Positions 8,969 to 17,047 of a stretch of 56,178 bases of DNA are shown piece after piece. The number at the start of each line of letters is the position of its first letter. The stretch's first letter is position 1. The position numbers and the translations under genes are program-made. This stretch comes from Candidatus Paralachnospira avium (lineage in GTDB: Bacteria; Bacillota; Clostridia; Lachnospirales; Lachnospiraceae), in NCBI GenBank assembly GCA_904420245.1, contig CAJFUL010000002.1, positions 1 to 56,178 on the forward strand, read 5' to 3'. The notes beneath the pieces are model-generated. The model did not search any database and had not been told where the DNA came from. It was given only the letters and a program-made list of their open reading frames with translations.

Positions 8969-11464
8969 TTACCTCAAGCTGCAGTCTCCTGATTTCAGTG
9001 TTAAATTCCTATTATAGTACGGATCTCCATCTTCCAAAATCCGGGCCCATCTGGTCTTCATATATTCCACTTCCGAATCAAATCGCTTCATCTTTTCTAA
9101 AGTATCTTCCTGTCCACGGCTCTTTGACTCATGATGATACAGCAAAACCCTGGGCTCCAGCATGATCAGATAGCCTGCCTCCCGGATCCGAAGGCAAAAA
9201 TCCACGTCATTAAAAGCTATCTTCAGTTTTTCATCCAGCCCATTTAACTGCATATATACTTCTCTGGAAACCATCAGGCAGGCAGCCGTAACTGCACTGA
9301 AATCCTGCTGCACTTTGGTTCTGGCAAAATATCCCGTCGACTCCCTGGGAAGCCCATTGAAAATATGACCGGCAATACCTCCCATTCCAATGACCACACC
9401 ACAATGCTGGATCGTATCATCCGGATAAAGCAGTTTGCATCCAACCGCTCCTATTTCTTTTCTCTGACAATCCGCCAACATCATATCCAGCCACTCTGGA
9501 GAAATAACTTCCGTATCATTATTCAACAAAAGGAAATACTCCCCCTTTGCTTCCTTGGTCCCAAAATTGTTGATGGCAGAATAGTTAAAGATGCCATCCC
9601 AATATATTACCCTGACCTGAGGATTTTTTTCCAATTCCTTATAATAAGCAAACGTTTCCTCTTCCGTACTGTTATTCTCAATGACCAAAATCTCAAAATT
9701 CCGGTATAAGGTCTTTTCAAATATGGATTCAATACAGCGCCTCAGGCACTCGCTTTCATCCTTGTTTGGAATCAGGATTGACACAAAAGGAGTTCCTTTT
9801 TTTTCATAGTCCACAGAATAATATCCCAAATGCTCCTGCATCATTACTTTCGCCGAAACATTCTGCCGTTTCAAATGGGCTTCAATAGCCCTTTTCCCCG
9901 CTTCATAGCAATACATTTTGCTTTCCGGATTTGCCGCAGTCGATTGCTGATGCATCCTCCAATGATACAGGATCTTGGGAATATGCGCAACTTTTTTGGA
10001 TACTTCTGTACATCTCAGGATAAAATCATAGTCCTGTGAACCGTCAAACTCTTCCCGAAATCCACCTACCTGTTCTACAATAGTCTTTCGCACTGCAAAT
10101 AAATGACAGATGTAATTATTGGACCGCAAAAGATCCAAGTTGAAATCTGTTTTAAAATGAGGATCAAAGTGACGTTTCAAATCCATAGAAATCTTATCCT
10201 CGTCCGAATAAATAGAATCCACCTCTGGATTTTCATTAAAGGCTTTTACAAATTCATACAACGCCTCAGGCGCTAAAATGTCATCATGGTCCAAAAGCAT
10301 GATGATCTCTCCTGACGCCAGGTCAAGCGCAGCGTTAGTATTGCCGGATATTCCCATATTTTGGTCTAATTTTTTATATTTTATCCGGTTGTCTGACAAA
10401 TACTGCTGGATGGCCTTCTCAACCTCTCCATTTTCACCGCTCCCATCCGCGATGCACAATTCCCAATGCGAATACGACTGTTCCTTCACAGAAGCGATCA
10501 TCTGCCGGAGAAACTTTTCAGGAGTTCGATATGCCGGAACGATGATACTGACAACCGGCATGTAGGAGAACTGATCTTTCCTCTGTGACTTCAGCTCTTC
10601 TGCTGTAGCCCTATGTTTTAAATACCAGATATCATAGCGGCCTGTTTCCGATGCGTAACGTCCTTTCCATTCATCTTTCAGGCCATCCCACCCTTTACTT
10701 TTCAATGTTTTTAGATCTTTGCGCAACATTTTCAGACGATAGCTTTTGATAATGTCTCTTGCAGGAAGATACAGTCGATTTCTCTTTTTCTGTTCTTTCT
10801 GTGCATCTCGGATCCCAATATGATACCTCACAGACTCAACACCATTTCTCAGGATCAGATCATAGCGTTTTCCTTTTTCATATTCAAATTTGACATTAAA
10901 TCCACAATACGCTTCGCTGTCTTCCCCTAAAACAGCCCTTATCGCATCTCTTCTATTGGTTCTCCTGCAAGCAATTTCTATCTCTTTCCCCTCTGAGCTT
11001 CGCACCTCATATTCCAACGGCATCTCACCGACCTTAGATATACCCCATCCAGCCAAGACGACATGAGTATCATCTACCGTAATCTGATCTACCGCATACG
11101 CTATCGTTGTTTTTAAATAACGTCCAATCCCGCTGGAATCTGTCTGCCACAGCAGAAGGACATCTGTACCACAGACGGCAACGACAGAAAGCTTGTCTGA
11201 CATATTCAGCTCTGCAAACTCAATCTCCCAAAACAAATCAAACCCCACTGTACCCACAGCAGGATACTGTGGGTACGCTTTCGCCACATCTTCTCTTTTA
11301 CAAAAAGAAACCTGAACATTTCCATCTTCTTTGCCATTGTGGATCACCCATACTTTATACGGCTCTTCCCTTGAAAAAAGCACCCACCCATTCATCTGGA
11401 GAAACATCTTCTGTTCCTTGATTCCTATTTGGAAACCATCCACATTATATAAAAGCTTTTTCAT
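8969..11464 (-). CDS. Double-domain GT2 glycosyltransferase (rhamnosyltransferase-like)
   Basis: About 831 residues. An N-terminal beta-rich accessory region (to about 280) precedes two successive GT-A domains. The first has VSIIVPAYRTPE and the metal motif LLDHDDI. The second has VSILIPNKDE, LLNNDTE, and the acceptor-site cluster NDVDFCLRIREAGY followed by YHHESKSRG, typical of rhamnosyltransferase-type GT2 enzymes. Each module could add a different residue or linkage. The frame is open to 11521, but the ATG at 11464 has AGGAAA upstream and begins one base after the preceding gene's stop, so I start there. Confidence 0.85.
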   Translation of the reverse strand: MKKLLYNVDGFQIGIKEQKMFLQMNGWVLFSREEPYKVWVIHNGKEDGNVQVSFCKREDVAKAYPQYPAVGTVGFDLFWEIEFAELNMSDKLSVVAVCGTDVLLLWQTDSSGIGRYLKTTIAYAVDQITVDDTHVVLAGWGISKVGEMPLEYEVRSSEGKEIEIACRRTNRRDAIRAVLGEDSEAYCGFNVKFEYEKGKRYDLILRNGVESVRYHIGIRDAQKEQKKRNRLYLPARDIIKSYRLKMLRKDLKTLKSKGWDGLKDEWKGRYASETGRYDIWYLKHRATAEELKSQRKDQFSYMPVVSIIVPAYRTPEKFLRQMIASVKEQSYSHWELCIADGSGENGEVEKAIQQYLSDNRIKYKKLDQNMGISGNTNAALDLASGEIIMLLDHDDILAPEALYEFVKAFNENPEVDSIYSDEDKISMDLKRHFDPHFKTDFNLDLLRSNNYICHLFAVRKTIVEQVGGFREEFDGSQDYDFILRCTEVSKKVAHIPKILYHWRMHQQSTAANPESKMYCYEAGKRAIEAHLKRQNVSAKVMMQEHLGYYSVDYEKKGTPFVSILIPNKDESECLRRCIESIFEKTLYRNFEILVIENNSTEEETFAYYKELEKNPQVRVIYWDGIFNYSAINNFGTKEAKGEYFLLLNNDTEVISPEWLDMMLADCQRKEIGAVGCKLLYPDDTIQHCGVVIGMGGIAGHIFNGLPRESTGYFARTKVQQDFSAVTAACLMVSREVYMQLNGLDEKLKIAFNDVDFCLRIREAGYLIMLEPRVLLYHHESKSRGQEDTLEKMKRFDSEVEYMKTRWARILEDGDPYYNRNLTLKSGDCSLR

Positions 11465-11465
11465 C

Positions 11466-13151
11466 CTACCGTTTCCTTTCTCTTTCCTCCGCATATGCTT
11501 CCGCCAGAGCGAACAATTCATTTCTTACATTTCGAAGTTTTTCTTCTAATTCCCATTTTTCTTGCTCAGCCTTTTTCAATTTATCCTTCTGCCGCTCCAC
11601 AACCGTTTCCACATAATGAAGTTGTTTCCGCTTTTCTTGCTCGGCCTTTTCAAGCTTATCTTTTTGCCGTTCCACAACTGTTTCCATATATTGCAGCTGC
11701 TTTCTTCCGGATTCTCTCTCTCGTTCCAGTAAGGTAAGCCAATCTTCTACTTCTTTCCTTCCTCCGACGATCATGCTGGCCTGGATCTGAAGTTCTCCAT
11801 CCACGATCTGATCCGCCTCGATCTCGATCTGCGGATCCATTGTCGGGAAAATCAAATATTCATCCTGCAAAAAACCGTTCACTGGCACAAACGCAACCTT
11901 TTCTCCCCCAGACCGAAAACGGACATGACAAAACACACCCGCTTCATCATCCAGCAGGTCCACTCGAATCTTCTTGCATTTTACCAACCTGTCCATTGAC
12001 AGTAGCATTTTTATTTCTACCCTGCCATTGGCGCAGATATAGTCCTGTTCAGATTTTTCCCGTTCATTATACCCATTTCCAGTATCATAATATAATACTA
12101 ATTTTTTCTTCAAGGCGCTGACACCGGATTTTTCTAAAATATAATCACTAAAAATATGTTTTCCCGTAATTTCATAATAATCTTTACAGGTAAAATGAAA
12201 TTTTTCTTCTAAGATATACCGGCCTTCTTCCTGATTCAGCAATTCCTTCAATGGTTTCAACGCCAGTAAATAACATTCCCGTGATCCATAGGCCCTCTCA
12301 AAAACCTTCAACTGCAAAAAGGCCTTCTCACATTTTATTTCCATTTCCGTTTCGGAATCCGCATTTACAAATTCTTTTTGAAAACATCTTATAAACAGAT
12401 TCTGCTCCATTTTATCCAGATATCCATCCAAAAGCAATACTCTCTCATTAAATTCCCGTACTTGTCCCTTCAGGGTAGGCGCACTGATACTTTGATTGTT
12501 TTTCTGGACACGCCGGTATCTCAGCAAGGGCTCCTCTATAATATAAATGGAATGGATCAGTAATATCCTCAGCCAAAGGTCATAATCCTGCAGCTGAAGA
12601 CCTATATAATCATATTCCCCCACAGCAAATAAAGCGTCTCTGCGGATCACAGCGCTTGGATGAGGCAGACAGTTCCCCTCCAAATACAGTTTTCGTATCC
12701 ACGCCTCACGAGTCCGGTTCTCCTGAGAAAACAAAGAATAGAGCGCGCTCTCATGATCGTTTATAATATTTCCATCCTCATCAATGATATCCAACTGCGT
12801 AAAGCACACACCACATTCTTCATGTGATTCCATATAGCAGACCTGACGTTCCAATTTATCCGGCAACCAAAGATCATCACTGTCTATCCTCGCGATATAT
12901 TTTCCTTTTGCCAGAGAAAGCCCTTTATTTAATGCTGTACAGATCTGGCCATTCTTTTCCTGCCTATGCACACGGATCCGCGGATCCTTTTGGTATTTTC
13001 CTATGATCTCCATGGAATGATCCGTGGAAGCGTCATCTACAATTATAAACTCATAGTCCTGAAAACTCTGACGTAAAACACTCTCTATCGTATCTTCCAG
13101 AAATCTGCTCCCATTATAGTTCGGCATCACAACGCTAACCAACGGACTCAT
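11466..13151 (-). CDS. GT2 glycosyltransferase with C-terminal coiled coil
   Basis: 561 residues. The GT-A domain fills about 1-240 with VSVVMPNYNGS, VDDASTDHS and the donor/metal motif RIDSDD. The middle (240-470) holds no domain I recognise and contains beta-rich sequence. Residues about 475-558 are highly charged with heptad character, including a 25-residue unit (ETVVERQKDKL core) repeated twice. A coiled coil at the end of a GT2 protein may serve oligomerisation, chain-length control or docking to the neighbouring double-GT2 enzyme, whose start lies one base after this gene's stop. Ribosome-binding site GGGAGG. Confidence 0.82.
   Translation of the reverse strand: MSPLVSVVMPNYNGSRFLEDTIESVLRQSFQDYEFIIVDDASTDHSMEIIGKYQKDPRIRVHRQEKNGQICTALNKGLSLAKGKYIARIDSDDLWLPDKLERQVCYMESHEECGVCFTQLDIIDEDGNIINDHESALYSLFSQENRTREAWIRKLYLEGNCLPHPSAVIRRDALFAVGEYDYIGLQLQDYDLWLRILLIHSIYIIEEPLLRYRRVQKNNQSISAPTLKGQVREFNERVLLLDGYLDKMEQNLFIRCFQKEFVNADSETEMEIKCEKAFLQLKVFERAYGSRECYLLALKPLKELLNQEEGRYILEEKFHFTCKDYYEITGKHIFSDYILEKSGVSALKKKLVLYYDTGNGYNEREKSEQDYICANGRVEIKMLLSMDRLVKCKKIRVDLLDDEAGVFCHVRFRSGGEKVAFVPVNGFLQDEYLIFPTMDPQIEIEADQIVDGELQIQASMIVGGRKEVEDWLTLLERERESGRKQLQYMETVVERQKDKLEKAEQEKRKQLHYVETVVERQKDKLKKAEQEKWELEEKLRNVRNELFALAEAYAEERERKR
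11556..11705 (-). repeat. Two tandem 75-bp coding repeats in the coiled-coil region
   Basis: Codons 483-507 and 508-532 of the GT2 gene encode two 25-residue units that differ at only three positions (Q/H, M/V, E/K). Synonymous sites have drifted more, so this is an older in-frame duplication and not a recent slippage product. Confidence 0.8.
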
Positions 13152-13179
13152 TCCAATCCTCCCAATATTAACTGTGCGA

Positions 13180-14130
13180 TCACTGATCGCTGATTCCGAG
13201 ATATTTCTTCACTTCACAACCCATCTCAACAAAATATTCTTGCAGCTTTTGATTGTCAAAACAACTGTTATCGGCCCTCATTACTTTACCGATTGCAGTC
13301 TCCAGATCATCCAGGCTGTGTATATATTCAATATATGGCAAATTCCGGAGCCAATCATAACAGCCTTCTATTTTATAATTATAATTTTCCATAACAACAC
13401 AGGGAGTCTTGGTGATCGCACAAAAGATCATCCCATGGAGTCGGTCTGTTACAACAATTTTCGCTGAAGCGATGCTATGTTTAAACTCTTCCAAATATGG
13501 TTCCCTGTCCTCAATATCAATATAAAAATCTTTCTGTGTATCGATTCTTTCAATGCTGCCATATTGTCCCAAGATCTGATAGATCTTCTCTTTCTCTTCT
13601 TTATTCAGAACAGATTCAATATCACCTCTCAAACACAGCAAAGTATTGCATCTATTTTCATGATAATCAGAATAATCACTGAACATCACGATGTCCGGAA
13701 CAAGACGAACCTGACAGGTGAAATTTTTCTTAGCGAACTCATAGGACTGTTTCTCCCTGGTATAAAGCAGCAGCCGCGGGTGATTATTATATACGTCCTG
13801 GCTGTTCTCCAACTCTTTTTTCCCTTGTTCATCATCTAAGAAAAAAACAGTCTGCGGCATGATGACAATGGGATTCTGCGGGAATGAGCGCACAAAATCA
13901 CGCCGTATATTTTCCGATGGCAAGTACTGATTTCCCAGATTTCCGCCTCCATGACCTAAAATAATATCGCTTTTATTCATATATTTACGGATATACGGTA
14001 TCCATTCCCAATATTTTCTCGCAGGCACCTCCCGCACAATATACTCATCTCCGAAAGTACAGCGTATCCATTCTTTTTCGGAGACCGCGATCTGATGATC
14101 TCCCAGATTCCCGTAATCTTCTGTACCCAT
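13180..14130 (-). CDS. Polysaccharide pyruvyltransferase family protein, short N-terminus
   Basis: Predicted to add pyruvate ketal to a glycan residue (PF04230). The family's opening motif is seen as GTEDYGNLGDH, and later landmarks include GHGGGNLG, FLDDEQ and DRLHGMIFCAI. The motif normally follows about 10-70 residues, but here it begins at residue 2. The frame is continuous with the upstream ABC ATPase gene and separated from it only by TGA-CTG, and no ribosome-binding site is visible before the ATG. It may be expressed by reinitiation, or its first strand may have been lost in a rearrangement. The rest of the domain appears full length. Confidence 0.8.
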   Translation of the reverse strand: MGTEDYGNLGDHQIAVSEKEWIRCTFGDEYIVREVPARKYWEWIPYIRKYMNKSDIILGHGGGNLGNQYLPSENIRRDFVRSFPQNPIVIMPQTVFFLDDEQGKKELENSQDVYNNHPRLLLYTREKQSYEFAKKNFTCQVRLVPDIVMFSDYSDYHENRCNTLLCLRGDIESVLNKEEKEKIYQILGQYGSIERIDTQKDFYIDIEDREPYLEEFKHSIASAKIVVTDRLHGMIFCAITKTPCVVMENYNYKIEGCYDWLRNLPYIEYIHSLDDLETAIGKVMRADNSCFDNQKLQEYFVEMGCEVKKYLGISDQ

Positions 14131-14133
14131 CAG

Positions 14134-14928
14134 TCAGATATTTTTCGTCTCTGTATATTTTATAAACTTTTCATCCAGTTCATCCAGCTCTTGCACAGTT
14201 CCATCATCCAAATTGTATTTTGCACATACAACCTGTGCTTTTCCCATCATCTTTACTCGATGATCATCCAGCCAGACGACCCGGTCGCACATTTCTCTGA
14301 TCTGATTCAAGTTATGCGAAACAAATAATACGGTTGTCCCTCCGCTCATCAATTCCAGCATTCTTCTTTTGCTTTTCTTTTGAAAATTTTCATCTCCAAC
14401 CGCCAGAATTTCATCTACGATCAATATTTCCGGTTCCACGACAGTAGCTATCGAAAAAGCCAATCTGACCATCATTCCAGATGAATAATTGCGGATCGGC
14501 ACATTGATGAAATCTCCAAGCTCCGAAAATTCCAGGATCTCATCATACTTGCTCTTTAAAAATTCTTCTGAGTAGCCAAGGATCGCTCCATTTAAAAAAA
14601 TATTCTCCTTTCCTGTCAGATCCGGATCAAAACCCGACCCCAGCTCCAGCATCGGAACGATATTCCCTTTGACCGTTACTTTCCCCTTAGTAGGCTTTAA
14701 AATACCGGAAATAATCTTTAAAATAGTACTTTTTCCGGCTCCGTTACGGCCTATGATCCCTACAACTTCTCCTTTATTTACTTCGAAATTGATATCTTTT
14801 AGAGCCCAAAATTCTCTGAATTTTAATTTCTTGCTCATAAACGCAGTAACAAATTCTTTAATACTTGAGATCTTATCATTGGCCATTCTAAAGCACATTG
14901 ATACATTCTCAACTTTTATCATTTCCAT
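14134..14928 (-). CDS. Polysaccharide ABC exporter, ATP-binding protein (Wzt/TagH type)
   Basis: Cytoplasmic ATPase that powers export of a lipid-linked glycan together with the permease encoded just upstream. Walker A is GRNGAGKST. The ABC signature is the variant YSSGMMVRLAFS typical of the Wzt/TagH group, and Walker B is ILIVDEIL, followed by the conserved VSHNL switch. Length 264 corresponds to the minimal nucleotide-binding domain with no C-terminal carbohydrate-binding extension, so substrate selection by a Wzt C-domain is not expected. AGGAG sits 8 bases before the ATG. The gap to the permease gene is 11 bp. Confidence 0.9.
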   Translation of the reverse strand: MEMIKVENVSMCFRMANDKISSIKEFVTAFMSKKLKFREFWALKDINFEVNKGEVVGIIGRNGAGKSTILKIISGILKPTKGKVTVKGNIVPMLELGSGFDPDLTGKENIFLNGAILGYSEEFLKSKYDEILEFSELGDFINVPIRNYSSGMMVRLAFSIATVVEPEILIVDEILAVGDENFQKKSKRRMLELMSGGTTVLFVSHNLNQIREMCDRVVWLDDHRVKMMGKAQVVCAKYNLDDGTVQELDELDEKFIKYTETKNI

Positions 14929-14939
14929 AAGACTACTCC

Positions 14940-16376
14940 TTAGATGTACAGAACAAATTTATCCTGAGTCTTCTTGAACAGCAATCCCCCCACAGCCAAA
15001 GCTGCCAACGCCCAAAATACACAGAATACATATTCCAGCGGTTCCGGGGAAACTCCATTTATGATAATCGTCCTGCAAAAAGTAATATAATGATATAATG
15101 GATTGATCTGCTGAAAATGAAGCAAAAAGCTGCCTTCCAAAATATCAATGGGGTAAATGATCGGAGTAGCATACATCCAAATCATCGTAAAAACCCCCCA
15201 AAGAAACTGCATGTCCCGGAAGAATACCATTGCCGCCGAAAGGAAAAAGGATATTCCAATAAAAAATAATATCATACAGACCAATACAAATGGCAACAGC
15301 AATAAAGCCAATGTAGGCTTTACACCAGTAAATAAAGCAACAAGCATCAGCGGTATCAATGAAAACAACAAATTAATGCATGAAGAGAGCACCTTGGAAA
15401 TCGGATAAATATATTTCGGGACATATACCTTTGTAATCAGCGAAGCATTTCCAACGATTGCGTTCATAGCCTGTGTGGTAGCATCATTAAATGCGTTAAA
15501 TAAAACCACACCCGTCAGCAGATAAACCGGATAATTGGGGATCTGAAATCTAAACAACCTGGAAAACACCACGTACTGCACAGACATAGTTAAAAGCGGA
15601 TTTAAAAAACTCCAAAACACTCCCAGTACTGATCTTTTATATTTTGTTTTAAAATCCCTTGAAACAAGTTGTTTCATCAAAAATCGGTATCTCTGAAACG
15701 TATATCCAAAGTAGAGTCCCAGATTTTTACGCCCTTTCCGCTTACACCAATAAGTATAGAGAACATACGCGATCAGTGCAATACCGATCACAACTAGGAT
15801 CAGCGGATATATCCACGCATGCGCAGAACGATTGATCTGCCCCAATGTCAAGCATAACCAACCACTTACCAGCTCATGATCAACAGATAATCTCCCCTCC
15901 GTTCCCGTATCCGAAATGCCAACCGTAATGGTATCTCCCTCTGCGAGATCAAATATCAAAGAAACCGACAGCTCATTCCCTTGATACTCCGCAACATCGA
16001 TCCATTCTTCAAAAGCAAATGTATACCACGAATTATCTGCCACTTCCGATAAATTCACTTTTGATTCCGCCAGCACTTCATCGTTGGACGGGTCTTTGAG
16101 AAACAAAGTCACTTCCCCATGATTATCCCCGGCATAAGTCGCAAAATAAACCTGGATTGTCTTGATAAATTCATGATGATTTGTAAAGGTCTGTTCAACC
16201 GTTTCCCCTGAGGTCAAAGGGTCCAAATATCGATCCGCATTCCTGCCGACCGCGTAAGTTTCATCTGCCGTATATTGTATCTGATCCTGTGCAATGTATA
16301 AAAAGAACAATGCACACAATACATATACTGCAATCAGTATAATACATCCTTTTTTTAACTTCTGCACTTTCTTCAC
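14940..16376 (-). CDS. Polysaccharide ABC exporter permease (Wzm/TagG type) with extra N-terminal extracellular domain
   Basis: 478 residues, about 200 more than a usual Wzm/TagG. Residues 215-478 are the ABC-2 permease: SRDFKTKYKRSVLGVFWSFLNPLL at its start, then about six TM helices ending KFVLYI. Before it lie a TM helix (10-28), an exposed beta-rich region (35-180; QTFTN, then VTLFLKD, then YTFAFEEW) and another TM helix (187-208). The extra part resembles the exposed N-terminal regions of the DUF2142-type and GT-C-like membrane proteins nearby. The start is GTG with a weak ribosome-binding site. A role in recognising the exported glycan or its carrier is possible but unproven. Confidence 0.87.
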   Translation of the reverse strand: MKKVQKLKKGCIILIAVYVLCALFFLYIAQDQIQYTADETYAVGRNADRYLDPLTSGETVEQTFTNHHEFIKTIQVYFATYAGDNHGEVTLFLKDPSNDEVLAESKVNLSEVADNSWYTFAFEEWIDVAEYQGNELSVSLIFDLAEGDTITVGISDTGTEGRLSVDHELVSGWLCLTLGQINRSAHAWIYPLILVVIGIALIAYVLYTYWCKRKGRKNLGLYFGYTFQRYRFLMKQLVSRDFKTKYKRSVLGVFWSFLNPLLTMSVQYVVFSRLFRFQIPNYPVYLLTGVVLFNAFNDATTQAMNAIVGNASLITKVYVPKYIYPISKVLSSCINLLFSLIPLMLVALFTGVKPTLALLLLPFVLVCMILFFIGISFFLSAAMVFFRDMQFLWGVFTMIWMYATPIIYPIDILEGSFLLHFQQINPLYHYITFCRTIIINGVSPEPLEYVFCVFWALAALAVGGLLFKKTQDKFVLYI

Positions 16377-16389
16377 CTTAAAATCTTAT

Positions 16390-16944
16390 TTAAAAATGAA
16401 ACGCCTCTTTTAAGCCGCCCCATTTTTGGTCTTTTTCCGAAATGATCAGTTTCATTCCCTCTTCAATCGGCCATTCGACGGCAATATCCGGATCATTCCA
16501 TGCAATCCCGCCTTCATCTCCGGGATGATAAAAATCTGTACATTTATAAGTAAACTCCGCCACATCACTCAGCACCAAAAAGCCATGGGCAAAGCCTTCC
16601 GGTATATAAAACTGTTTTTTATTTTCATCTGACAGCTCTACGCCATACCATTTTCCATATGTCTTGGAATCTGTTCTCAGATCCACTGCCACATCATATA
16701 CCCGTCCCCGCACGACTCGCACCAGCTTTCCCTGCGGATGATGCTTTTGAAAATGCAGTCCCCTGAGCACTCCTCTGACGGACATAGACTGATTGTCCTG
16801 TACAAATACCATATCCAGACCTTCCGCCTTAAAATCATTATAATTATAGGTTTCCATAAAATAGCCTCTTTCATCTTTAAATACCTGAGGCTCGATCACG
16901 CACAGTCCCTCTATCCCGCATTTGGTCACTTTGATCTTTCCCAT
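16390..16944 (-). CDS. rmlC: dTDP-4-dehydrorhamnose 3,5-epimerase
   Basis: Cytoplasmic cupin enzyme converting dTDP-4-keto-6-deoxyglucose to the L-lyxo isomer, the third step of dTDP-L-rhamnose synthesis. Landmarks are ERGYFMETYN, the catalytic-His segment LRGLHFQ, the KLVRVVRGRVYDVAVDLR strand pair and IPEGFAHGF. Length 184 is typical. rmlA, rmlB and rmlD are not in the window and must be elsewhere if the pathway is complete. It is the first gene of the second polysaccharide transcription unit, with a good promoter 45-73 bp upstream. Confidence 0.93.
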   Translation of the reverse strand: MGKIKVTKCGIEGLCVIEPQVFKDERGYFMETYNYNDFKAEGLDMVFVQDNQSMSVRGVLRGLHFQKHHPQGKLVRVVRGRVYDVAVDLRTDSKTYGKWYGVELSDENKKQFYIPEGFAHGFLVLSDVAEFTYKCTDFYHPGDEGGIAWNDPDIAVEWPIEEGMKLIISEKDQKWGGLKEAFHF

Positions 16945-16988
16945 TTTTATAGTTCCTTTCTGTTTTTATTTCAAAATATTGATTCTTT

Positions 16989-17017
16989 ATTATAACATTC
17001 TTATCCTTAATCATCAA
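16989..17017 (-). promoter_or_regulatory. Promoter of the rmlC transcription unit
   Basis: On the minus strand TTGATG (17017-17012), 17-nt spacer, TATAAT (16994-16989). It lies between the DUF2142 gene stop and rmlC and would drive the eleven genes down to ugd. Confidence 0.75.
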
Positions 17018-17047
17018 GGAAAACCCTATTCTGTTTGTCCTGCTGTC

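Noticed and set aside
11465-11521. Upstream extension of the double-GT2 gene to 11521
   Set aside because: The extra 19 residues overlap the previous gene and are unlike the family start; the ATG at 11464 has a ribosome-binding site.
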